From NCBI GenBank assembly GCA_045579705.1, contig JAZNMP010000020.1, forward strand, positions 1 through 23,245: DNA of 23,245 nucleotides, in the 5' to 3' direction. Of the stretch, positions 1 through 7,236 are shown in pieces. Under the pieces are notes generated by a model that searched no databases, was not told the origin of the DNA, and worked only from the letters and a program-made list of their open reading frames with translations. The translations under genes were made by a program, and so were the position numbers. How positions within the stretch are numbered: the first letter of the stretch is position 1; each line of letters opens with the position of its first letter. The DNA comes from Lachnocurva sp045579705. Its GTDB lineage: Bacteria; Bacillota; Clostridia; Lachnospirales; Lachnospiraceae.

Positions 1-60
1 ATTGTTTGGAGGAAGCAATCGTCTAAGCATTGCCTCCTTAAGTTCTGGACTGTATCCCAT
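1..60 (-). CDS. Transposase N-terminus, OrfA/IS3-like, partial at window edge
   Basis: The minus strand from the ATG at 58-60 reads MGYSPELKEAMLRRLLPPNN and is still open at the window edge. The pattern 'YSPELKEAxLRRLLPPN' is typical of the start of IS3-type OrfA transposases, which carry an HTH just downstream. A strong ribosome binding site (GGAAGGAG) lies 6 bases upstream of the ATG. Only 20 codons are visible, so the family assignment rests on the N-terminal signature and cannot be completed here. The terminal inverted repeat of the element should lie in about 61-180, but its other end is outside the window. The next feature inward is the repeat-array leader. Confidence 0.6.
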   Translation of the reverse strand, partial: MGYSPELKEAMLRRLLPPNN

Positions 61-116
61 GTGAAGCTCCTTCCTGCGATATCTAAAATGATATCACACA
101 TAGCTTCAAGCTTCAC
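61..116. repeat. Inverted repeats upstream of the transposase start
   Basis: GTGAAGCT at 61-68 pairs with AGCTTCAC at 109-116. Inside it, GATATC at 79-84 and 91-96 forms a second small palindrome. This probably belongs to the 5' end of the insertion element (terminal or subterminal repeat). The exact element boundary cannot be set without the other end. Confidence 0.4.
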
Positions 117-181
117 TGACATCTATTCTGGCACACGGGGCAAGCAAACATATATCAATATCCTGCGCTCTCGCACCAATC

Positions 182-243
182 CCACTCTGTGAGCGAAGCG
201 AACACTCGAATAACACCTAAAACATAAAGCAAGTCAAAAGAAT
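182..243 (+). repeat. Conserved 62-bp leader of the left array
   Basis: These 62 bases recur at 22891-22952 with about five substitutions, and in both places the first array unit starts at the very next base. The leader opens with CCACTCTGTGAGCG and ends with AAGCAAGTCAAAAGA plus a few bases. A shared CAAGCAAACATATATC lies a little upstream of both copies (143-158 and 22817-22832), at different distances. Role unknown. It could be a promoter or the fixed end of the repeat system. Confidence 0.7.
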
Positions 244-866
244 TAGTGTGAATCTCTGCTTTTCCTGATTTCACACCAGCCTCAATTTCAAGCGCTAGTG
301 TGAAACTACTACTTCCGTTAATCTCACACCACCAATGATCCAAATGTGATGGTGTGATTCCAAGCATTTTCTCAATTTCACACCACGCCTCAAAGAAACC
401 ATTGGTGTGCGATTAACTATTTCTTGCTTTTCACTCCACAAAAAATCTTGAAATACTAGTGTGAAACTGAAGTTTTTCCTGATAACACACCATACCTCAT
501 TTTAAGCACTAGTGTGAAATTGCACCTTTCGTTAATCTCACACCACCAATGATCCAAATGTGATGGTGTGATTCCTAGCATTTTCTCAATTTCACACCAC
601 GCCTCAAAAAAACCACTGGTGTGAGATTAACTATTTCTTGCTTTTCACACCATATAAAATCTTGAAATAATGGTGTGAAACTGAAGCTTTTCCTGATTTC
701 ACACCATACCTAATTTTAAGCACTGGTGTGAAACTGCACCTTTCGTTAATCTCACACCACCAATGATCCAAATGTGATGGTGTGATTCCTAGCATTTTCT
801 CAATTTCACACCACGCCTCAAAGAAACCACTGGTGTGAGATTAACTATTTCTTGCTTTTCACTCCA
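244..866 (+). repeat. Left array: twelve 36-bp inverted-repeat units, 214-bp higher-order repeat
   Basis: Units start at 244, 296, 350, 403, 457, 510, 564, 617, 671, 724, 778 and 831. Each begins TGGTGTGA (or TAGTGTGA), ends TCACACCA (or a one-base variant), and is 36 bp long except the first (35). Gaps alternate strictly 17 and 18 bp. Four interiors recur in order: A (AACTGAAGCTTTTCCTGATT), B (AACTGCACCTTTCGTTAATC), C (TTCCTAGCATTTTCTCAATT) and D (GATTAACTATTTCTTGCTTT). Three A-B-C-D rounds are present, with a 214-bp period between rounds 2 and 3. The gap sequences are conserved by position too. It ends just before a different inverted repeat. There are no cas genes and no unique spacers, so this is not a CRISPR. 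Confidence 0.95.
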
Positions 867-886
867 CCAAAAGTCAACTCCGCAGT

Positions 887-924
887 GTATTAGGAATTCC
901 TCCATATCAAGCTTTTCCCTATAC
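887..924. repeat. GTATAGGGAA-type inverted repeat after rnhA
   Basis: GTATTAGGAA at 887-896 pairs with TTCCCTATAC at 915-924 with one mismatch. The same element occurs at 22382-22420 and 22456-22494, including the preceding CTCCGCAGTG. It begins five bases past the rnhA stop codon. No T-run follows in the direction of rnhA transcription, so it is not a typical intrinsic terminator. Confidence 0.75.
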
Positions 925-928
925 CGAG

Positions 929-1678
929 TTAAGCTCCACCGCCTAAATCAACTTCTTCATCTACCATGCCAACGAAGTCGACCAAGTCATCATATGAGTA
1001 TTTACCAGTCTTTAAACCTGCATACTTGTCGCAAAGCTCATTTCCATCTACTGACGTATGGCCTGGAACATGTGTAAATACCACCTCAATCTCATTCTTG
1101 ATATTAGAATTGAAATAGTCACGGTACTTTTGTGTCATGGCGTTCTTTGCCTGCCATGCTCCTGTGCACCAGTGCTCCACGCCTTCATAGTCGTAGCGAA
1201 TCTCAATCTTAGAGAATCCCATCTTTTTCGCTCTGGCCATAGCAAAGCTAGATCCAAACACCTCGCCAGCTACATTTCTAAATTTAGCTTCCTCACGAGA
1301 AGCCTCATATCCTCTGTAATAAACTGTACGCTTACCATCAGGAATGATTTCATATACAGCAAATGAGAAGCCGCCAGTCTTTGTAAAGCTGCCATCAGTG
1401 TAATACAGCGCATCTAAACTTGAATCCATATTTTTTGTTGAGAGATCAGCTGAAACGCTTGATGAAACAGCCGATTCTGCGCCCATACCCGAAACAGCAC
1501 CAGAGACAGCACCACCACAAGCTGCAGCATACGCTTTCTCAGCTTCTTCCATCGTCTCATAGCCCTTGAACACAGCACCGGAGAAGCCTGCTATTTCTGC
1601 CTGGCATTCTGCCCAAGTCCGATAGATTCCCGGATGTCTGCCTTTTACAACTACATAAGCCACTTTCTTTTTTGCCAT
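929..1678 (-). CDS. rnhA: Ribonuclease HI with N-terminal viroplasmin domain
   Basis: Degrades the RNA strand of RNA-DNA hybrids in the cytoplasm. The 249-residue protein has an N-terminal caulimovirus viroplasmin/RNase H N-domain (about residues 4-50, 'AYVVVKGRHPGIYRTW'), which in the family binds hybrids or dsRNA. An Ala/Gly/Ser-rich linker (about 51-85) follows, then the RNase H fold. The acidic catalytic residues are visible: D95 in TDGS, E139 in AGEVFG, D163, and D217 in ELCDK, with H207 in VPGH. It starts at an ATG behind AAGAGG and lies 12 bases after the GGDEF gene, so it is probably the last gene of the galactoside operon. Full length for this two-domain type. Confidence 0.92.
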   Translation of the reverse strand: MAKKKVAYVVVKGRHPGIYRTWAECQAEIAGFSGAVFKGYETMEEAEKAYAAACGGAVSGAVSGMGAESAVSSSVSADLSTKNMDSSLDALYYTDGSFTKTGGFSFAVYEIIPDGKRTVYYRGYEASREEAKFRNVAGEVFGSSFAMARAKKMGFSKIEIRYDYEGVEHWCTGAWQAKNAMTQKYRDYFNSNIKNEIEVVFTHVPGHTSVDGNELCDKYAGLKTGKYSYDDLVDFVGMVDEEVDLGGGA

Positions 1679-1690
1679 TTATAAAACCTC

Positions 1691-3397
1691 TTATCTTCCA
1701 GCCTTCATCTTTGACTTCATCTTGTACATCTCTTTGTCCGCACGTTTACGCGCAGTCTCGATATCCTCGTCGCCAAAGAAGTATGCGACGCCATAAGCGA
1801 TTGAGAGCTCAGTCTCCCAGCCATCGCGTCGACCGATTAGTATTTCATTTGATTTTAGATTCTCTGTAATACTCTGTTCGTTTGCCTTCAAATCCTCTTC
1901 AGCGTCGTATTTCAGCGGGACTAGCACGATGAACTCGTCGCCGCCAGTTCTAAAGATAGATCCGAAATCAGCAAAAGTCCTGCGCATAACTTCCGCCGCT
2001 GAAGTTAAATATCTATCACCATAGTCATGACCATAGAGATCATTTACCATCTTCAGATTGTTCAGATCCATATTTATAATCATGATGCCTGCGAGTCTGC
2101 CTGCTTCGACCTCTTCCTTCAGACTCATCTCTGCACGATAATAAGCCGCACGATTGTCGATCCCGGTAAGTTCGTCCGTATACGCCATCTTTTCGAACGT
2201 CTCTGCCTTTATCGCCTTCTTCGTATTATTGTTGATTTCATGATTATAATGAATCAGCATAAACAGCATCAAAATCATAAGCGCGAAGCCCATGATTTTT
2301 GCTGAATTCGGCGACGTATTACCGAGTACAGCGTATCTAAACACTGAATAGAACATACTGATTACGACGAGGATAAATCCCACAGCTATAGGAATGAAGA
2401 CGCTTCGACGTGCCTTGTACTTTTCGGAAAAAGAATACCTCAGTATCATCTCTACATCGACTAGCGCTTCAAAGATAGCAACTCCCTGAACCACCTTCAG
2501 CATTTCATGATAATCTTTGTATCCCGCAATAGTCGAAACCACCATAACAGTAACTAACACGAAGTTTATTAGAATCATAACACGTAGCACTGTAGGATTC
2601 TTTATATGATAGAAATCATACAGGAAAGCAACAGATGCCCATGCCGAGAAGACTATCATAAAGATTTCAAGGTTCTCCGAGACTATGCCTTCACGCACAA
2701 CTACAGGGAAGACAGAGGATTCAAACAGAACCCAGATAGCACCTGTTATTCCCAAGAAACTCAGATAAATCATAGAGTTTCTCTGTCTATTATCCTTTGG
2801 AAGGCCGCGTGACAGTATCAAAACTAGGAGTGAAAGGAAGATTACGAAGAAAGCCATAATCGCTCCACCCACATTTTTGCGCACACTATTAGATATATAT
2901 TCACCACTATTTCCTATACAGACATTTGAAATACGACCGCTGTCATCGTCATAAATCGGATCCAGCATAATTGTCAAAGTCTTTGAATATGAATCCTCTC
3001 CTAAATTAATCATATGAACTTTTAAACCTGTCGACTTTCCAGCCACCGTCGGTACTACCGGATCATAGTGATAGATTTCTGTTTCATTCAAATAAACAGA
3101 GAACTTGACATGTTGCGAAATAAACATAAGTTCCTGGTTGTCGATAAGCATATCCGGCAGGCGTTTCTTTAACATGTAATTCGGAATGTGCCCCGTCGGC
3201 TTAAACTTCATCTCCTCGATGTCAACCTTCGTTCCATCCTCTATTTGCCAGTTGTTATTAAACTTAAAACAAGTAAACGCTTCATGACCTCTATTCTCAT
3301 AAAAAAGCACAAAGACAGCGATTATAGCGCTAAACGCTATAACCGCTGTCAATATCGTTATGCCTCGAAAGAATTTTTTAATTAATTCATCCCTCAT
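1691..3397 (-). CDS. Membrane-bound GGDEF protein (putative diguanylate cyclase)
   Basis: Predicted to make cyclic di-GMP from two GTP at the inner face of the membrane. I place the start at the ATG ending at 3397, behind GGAAG. This gives about 568 residues and an 11-base overlap with the alpha-galactosidase stop; a longer in-frame start at 3457 would lie deep in that gene. A first membrane segment (about 13-33) is followed by an extracytoplasmic region of about 140 residues, then a multi-helix membrane block (about 177-385), as in 7TM-DISM-like sensors. The C-terminal GGDEF domain has an intact GGDEF motif near residue 485 and 'YTDELTGIDNRAAYY' at its start. The RxxD inhibitory site is not seen. 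No EAL domain. The overlap suggests co-translation with the sugar genes; the ligand is unknown. Confidence 0.88.
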   Translation of the reverse strand: MRDELIKKFFRGITILTAVIAFSAIIAVFVLFYENRGHEAFTCFKFNNNWQIEDGTKVDIEEMKFKPTGHIPNYMLKKRLPDMLIDNQELMFISQHVKFSVYLNETEIYHYDPVVPTVAGKSTGLKVHMINLGEDSYSKTLTIMLDPIYDDDSGRISNVCIGNSGEYISNSVRKNVGGAIMAFFVIFLSLLVLILSRGLPKDNRQRNSMIYLSFLGITGAIWVLFESSVFPVVVREGIVSENLEIFMIVFSAWASVAFLYDFYHIKNPTVLRVMILINFVLVTVMVVSTIAGYKDYHEMLKVVQGVAIFEALVDVEMILRYSFSEKYKARRSVFIPIAVGFILVVISMFYSVFRYAVLGNTSPNSAKIMGFALMILMLFMLIHYNHEINNNTKKAIKAETFEKMAYTDELTGIDNRAAYYRAEMSLKEEVEAGRLAGIMIINMDLNNLKMVNDLYGHDYGDRYLTSAAEVMRRTFADFGSIFRTGGDEFIVLVPLKYDAEEDLKANEQSITENLKSNEILIGRRDGWETELSIAYGVAYFFGDEDIETARKRADKEMYKMKSKMKAGR

Positions 3398-5732
3398 AAT
3401 CCGCTTCCATGAAATAAAGTCTGCTATCTCCGCCCTTGAAGACTCTGACATTCTCAATACCTGTACCGATGTAAGCCTGTGTCAATCTCTGACCAGCTTT
3501 CATCAAAGCATTTCCGTATTTGTAGGTGTCTTCATGTTCCCCATCGATATGTTTAAATTTATCAATCATATTATGGACGAGAGAATCCTGCTTTACATGG
3601 ATCGGTAGGCCAACCGTATTTATCAAATCACCGAAGTCCTTTACACTGACATCTTTAGGAATGTTAAAGAAATGATACTTAATATCATCATTCAATCCTT
3701 TTGGATAATATGTAAGGTGAGGATTTGCTGCACGAGTAAGTTTCTCCGCAATCATACCTACTGCTACTTTCTGGTCAGCACTAACGACTGTCCATTCGCA
3801 ATAATTTCCTCTACGTCCTCTGTAGAAAGTTCCATTCTGGAATGTGTCCCTATATTTCTTATAAATCTCAATCTCATTCTTCATATCGTTGAGCTCGGAT
3901 TTAGACATATCCATCAGATTACATTCTACACCCATATTACCAAAAAATGCTACATGTGCGCGAGTAGAAAGTGGTGTAATTCGCAAAGTTTGGTGATTTG
4001 GTACACTTGAAATGTGACAAGTGTAAACATTCTGCGGATAACCATAAGAATATCCATTCTGAATATCCATACGAGAAATCGCATCTGTATTATCACTAGC
4101 CCAGATCTGTGGGAAGTAAGAAAGCATACCCAAGTCGAAACGATTTCCACCAGAAGCACATCCTTCAAAGAGAATCTGTGGGAATCTCTCTGTGAGAGTC
4201 TTTAACATACGGTAGAAACCTAGTACATATCTGTGGAGCGTCTCGCCCTGACGATCTGCAGGTAAGTACTTGCTATAAATATCTGATACTATTCTGTTCA
4301 TATCCCACTTTACATAGTCGATTTCGGCAGACTGAAGAACTGCTGTCATTTTTTCAATCATGAAATCAACCACCTTAGGATTTGCCAGATCGAGAAGTCT
4401 CTGATTTCTGCCCTCGCTGTGATCCATTCCCGGAATATCCATACTGAATTCTGGGTATGCACGATAGAGGTCAGAGTCGACATTCACCATCTCTGGCTCA
4501 ATCCAGATACCGAACTTCATATCCATCTCGTGGATCTTTGAAGCGATACCTTTTAGACCGTTTGGAAGTTTCTTCAGGTTTGGTGACCAATCTCCTAGAC
4601 CCCTCTTGTCATCAGAACGATTGCCAAACCATCCGTCATCCATTACGAATAGCTCGATGCCGATTTCTTTACCGCGCTTTGCAAGCTTCACGAGCTTGTC
4701 CTCGTCGATATTGAAATAATTAGCTTCCCAGCTATTCAGGAGAACTGGACGCTCCAAATCTCTCCAAACACCTCGCACGATGTGTTTGCGAACGAATTTA
4801 TGGAAGTTCTGGCTCATGCCATTCATACCATCTTCGCTCACAGTTAGTACAACCTCTGGAATTTCAAACTGCTCGCCTGATTCCAAAGTATATTCGAAAT
4901 TCGTAGGATTGATACCTGACACGAATCTAGTCTTTCCAAACGAATTTACTTCAAAGGCACTATAATGATTTCCACTGTATACCAGGTTGAAACCGTAGCA
5001 AAGTCCTCTATCCTCAGTCGCATCCTGCTCGCTCATGATAACGAGCGGATTGCTACGTGATGAAGAAGTTCCTGTAAAGCTTGAGTTTACAAACTTGCCA
5101 CCGTCTAAGATGGTATCAACTCGATTCATCTCGTTAGTCCAGCCGCCGTGGAATGAAGTAATTCTGTAACCGCAATCAGGGAAATCTATGAGCGCGCCCA
5201 TAGCCTTCTTTAGGATTACTTTGTTCTCAGACGTATTGGAAAAAATAGCCGAACGAGTTATAACATTGCTTTCACTAAACACACTGTAGTACAAATCGAG
5301 CATGTAGCCATGGTTTTTGTCACGAAGTGTGATCACCAGATGATCAGCCTTTCCTGTGTCATCATAGGAAGTTGGCATCGTCTGGAAAACTTTTTTCTCA
5401 TCGAGAAGTTTATATGAATAGAACACAAAGTCCAGTGTGGAACTTCCGTCTGCTGCCTCGATTTCCAGAAGCGCTTCACGGATATCGCCCTTTCCGTAAA
5501 AAGCAGCTTCCTGGTCCAAATCTTCCAGAGACATGTAATTTGTATCTGCATTATAAGCTGTGCTATTTCCATGTGCATTTGTATGAGATTCCTGCAGCTC
5601 TGTATCAGCGTCCACATGAATATATGGACCGTAATACAGATGCTCCAGGTGCCCCGTAGGGCACACTCTGAAAGCATATGTAGTATTGTCTGTATCTAAT
5701 ACAAAAGTATTTTCATGAAAAACTGAAATCAT
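3387..5732 (-). CDS. Alpha-galactosidase, glycoside hydrolase family 36
   Basis: Hydrolyses terminal alpha-1,6-galactose from melibiose, raffinose-type sugars or galactomannan fragments. At 781 residues it is slightly longer than usual for bacterial GH36 (about 730). It has the N-terminal beta-sandwich, then the barrel with 'LLNSWEANYFNID' (332-344), 'FVMDDGWFG' (362-370), nucleophile D477 in 'YVKWDMNR', 'FEGCASGGNRFD', and acid/base D547 in 'ASDNTDAISR'. No signal peptide, so it is probably cytoplasmic, acting on sugar brought in by the adjacent symporter. ATG start with AGAAGGGG nine bases upstream. The final 80 or so residues contain a less familiar tail. Lies 40 bases after the transporter gene. 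Confidence 0.95.
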   Translation of the reverse strand: MISVFHENTFVLDTDNTTYAFRVCPTGHLEHLYYGPYIHVDADTELQESHTNAHGNSTAYNADTNYMSLEDLDQEAAFYGKGDIREALLEIEAADGSSTLDFVFYSYKLLDEKKVFQTMPTSYDDTGKADHLVITLRDKNHGYMLDLYYSVFSESNVITRSAIFSNTSENKVILKKAMGALIDFPDCGYRITSFHGGWTNEMNRVDTILDGGKFVNSSFTGTSSSRSNPLVIMSEQDATEDRGLCYGFNLVYSGNHYSAFEVNSFGKTRFVSGINPTNFEYTLESGEQFEIPEVVLTVSEDGMNGMSQNFHKFVRKHIVRGVWRDLERPVLLNSWEANYFNIDEDKLVKLAKRGKEIGIELFVMDDGWFGNRSDDKRGLGDWSPNLKKLPNGLKGIASKIHEMDMKFGIWIEPEMVNVDSDLYRAYPEFSMDIPGMDHSEGRNQRLLDLANPKVVDFMIEKMTAVLQSAEIDYVKWDMNRIVSDIYSKYLPADRQGETLHRYVLGFYRMLKTLTERFPQILFEGCASGGNRFDLGMLSYFPQIWASDNTDAISRMDIQNGYSYGYPQNVYTCHISSVPNHQTLRITPLSTRAHVAFFGNMGVECNLMDMSKSELNDMKNEIEIYKKYRDTFQNGTFYRGRRGNYCEWTVVSADQKVAVGMIAEKLTRAANPHLTYYPKGLNDDIKYHFFNIPKDVSVKDFGDLINTVGLPIHVKQDSLVHNMIDKFKHIDGEHEDTYKYGNALMKAGQRLTQAYIGTGIENVRVFKGGDSRLYFMEADYEG

Positions 5733-5772
5733 TTAATATTACCCCTTCTTTTTCCATGTATAATCGGAAAAA

Positions 5773-7203
5773 TTATGCCTGATGTTTCTGCTCTAACTCA
5801 CCAGCGATTTCTTCCACCTTTGAGTCTGTGAGGATATATTTCTTCTTAAACCAGAAGAATGCAAATACGAGTCCGAGGATAGGAAGGATAGTCATAACCA
5901 GACGAAGTCCCATCTTTGAAGACTGCGCTACACCCTTTGAAAGGTCCATAAGCTTCTCTGCTTCAGTCGCATCTCCGCTCTTAAGGTTGAGGAACTGAAG
6001 CGCGATAGATGTGATGAGAATAGCGATTCCTGTTGCAAGCTTAACTACGAAAGTCTGCATTGAGAAGATAACTGATTCATCACGTCTGTTATTCTTAAGT
6101 TCGCCGTAATCTACAGTATTTGCAAGGAATACTGTAATGATGACATTGTTCATACCAGCAGCTGCCATGATGAGTACACCAGGTACGAGGAATACCGGAA
6201 CTGCTGTAACACCAGCTGTTGCAAGTCCGAGGAGACATACATATCCGATGATTGAAATAGCAATACTAATGTAGAAAATCTTTATTGAATTAAAGAAGTT
6301 TCTAAGGATAGGATACAGAGCCATCATAGCGAGAATCTGCGCTGCACCTGCTACAGTATTGAAAAGTGTGTAATCTTTGAACCAGTTTACACCACCGAGA
6401 TCATACTTGAAGAAGTAGATTACGAGGTTTGATGTAACATAAAGTGCTGTGTTGATGCAAACGATAGCAACTACTACTGCCATAGCCTGGTCGTTCTGAA
6501 TGAGTGCTCTGAACATCTCTCCTACGCTAGGGCTTTCGATATCAACTGTTGATTTTTCCTTTACAAAGATACATGTGATAGTGATGAACACTACGAACAA
6601 GATTGCGATAATCCATGCGAAGTATTTCAAACCTACGATTTCGATCTGGTTGTTTGAACCGCCACCGAAAGCTTCACCGAGTGCATGAACGATCACCATA
6701 GTCAAAATAGAAACGAGTGCTGAACCTACACCTGCACATGAACGAGCGAGTGTTGTAAGTCCTTCTCTTTCCTTACCACCTTTTGTGAAGGCAGGAATCA
6801 TAGACCAGTAAGGAATATCCATCATAGTGTAAGTAACACCCCAGAGGATATAGAAAATAGCGCAGTATGCGATCAATCCGCTACCACTGAGTGATGGTGG
6901 ACATGAGAACATAAATCCGAGGATTACTGCATTTGTAACTGTACCGATCATAAGCCATGGGCGGAATTTTCCCCATCTATTCTTTGTCTTTGCAACGATA
7001 ACTCCCATGAGAGGATCGTTAAAAGCATCAAAGATTCGAGCAGCCATCAGAATGATTCCAAGTGCGATAGAACTCATTCCCAACAAATCGTAGAAATAAT
7101 ACTGGATATATGATGCTGAAAGCATATATACCATGTCTTTTCCTACAGCTCCAAGTCCGTAAGCCGCTTTTTCACCGCCTGTAAGATTTCTCTTAGTTTC
7201 CAT
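5773..7203 (-). CDS. GPH-family sugar:cation symporter (MelB-like)
   Basis: Inner-membrane symporter of the glycoside-pentoside-hexuronide:cation family. The 476-residue protein is strongly hydrophobic, with about twelve predicted helices. Family landmarks include 'GEKAAYGLGAVGKDMVYML' near the N-terminus, 'ARIFDAFNDPLMGVIVAKTKNRWGKFRPW' (the conserved D-x-x-x-DP and RWGKFRPW loop) and 'MMDIPYWSMIPAFT'. A short charged tail is cytoplasmic. ATG behind AAGGGAG. It sits between a predicted GT-like gene and the alpha-galactosidase, so the likely substrate is a galactoside such as melibiose or a raffinose-family oligosaccharide. The substrate cannot be told from sequence alone. Confidence 0.93.
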   Translation of the reverse strand: METKRNLTGGEKAAYGLGAVGKDMVYMLSASYIQYYFYDLLGMSSIALGIILMAARIFDAFNDPLMGVIVAKTKNRWGKFRPWLMIGTVTNAVILGFMFSCPPSLSGSGLIAYCAIFYILWGVTYTMMDIPYWSMIPAFTKGGKEREGLTTLARSCAGVGSALVSILTMVIVHALGEAFGGGSNNQIEIVGLKYFAWIIAILFVVFITITCIFVKEKSTVDIESPSVGEMFRALIQNDQAMAVVVAIVCINTALYVTSNLVIYFFKYDLGGVNWFKDYTLFNTVAGAAQILAMMALYPILRNFFNSIKIFYISIAISIIGYVCLLGLATAGVTAVPVFLVPGVLIMAAAGMNNVIITVFLANTVDYGELKNNRRDESVIFSMQTFVVKLATGIAILITSIALQFLNLKSGDATEAEKLMDLSKGVAQSSKMGLRLVMTILPILGLVFAFFWFKKKYILTDSKVEEIAGELEQKHQA

Positions 7204-7236
7204 AATTTCTCCCTTTCGTAAAAAACTAACCCTAAC

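Noticed and set aside
155..367. Small minus-strand protein shared with 22774-22995
   Set aside because: Both frames lie across the repeated leader, so their similarity follows from DNA repetition; part of the first reads through array units, and no ribosome binding site is visible.
244..866. CRISPR array
   Set aside because: The 'spacers' recur in a fixed order and are conserved, the units are inverted repeats with variable interiors, and no cas genes are present.
244..866. CRP/FNR-type operator cluster
   Set aside because: TGTGA and TCACA half-sites occur, but the gap is 20 or 17/18 bases rather than the 6 of such operators, and twelve units stand downstream of rnhA rather than at a promoter.
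244..866. Integron attC sites
   Set aside because: No integrase, no cassettes between units, and no GTTRRRY core.
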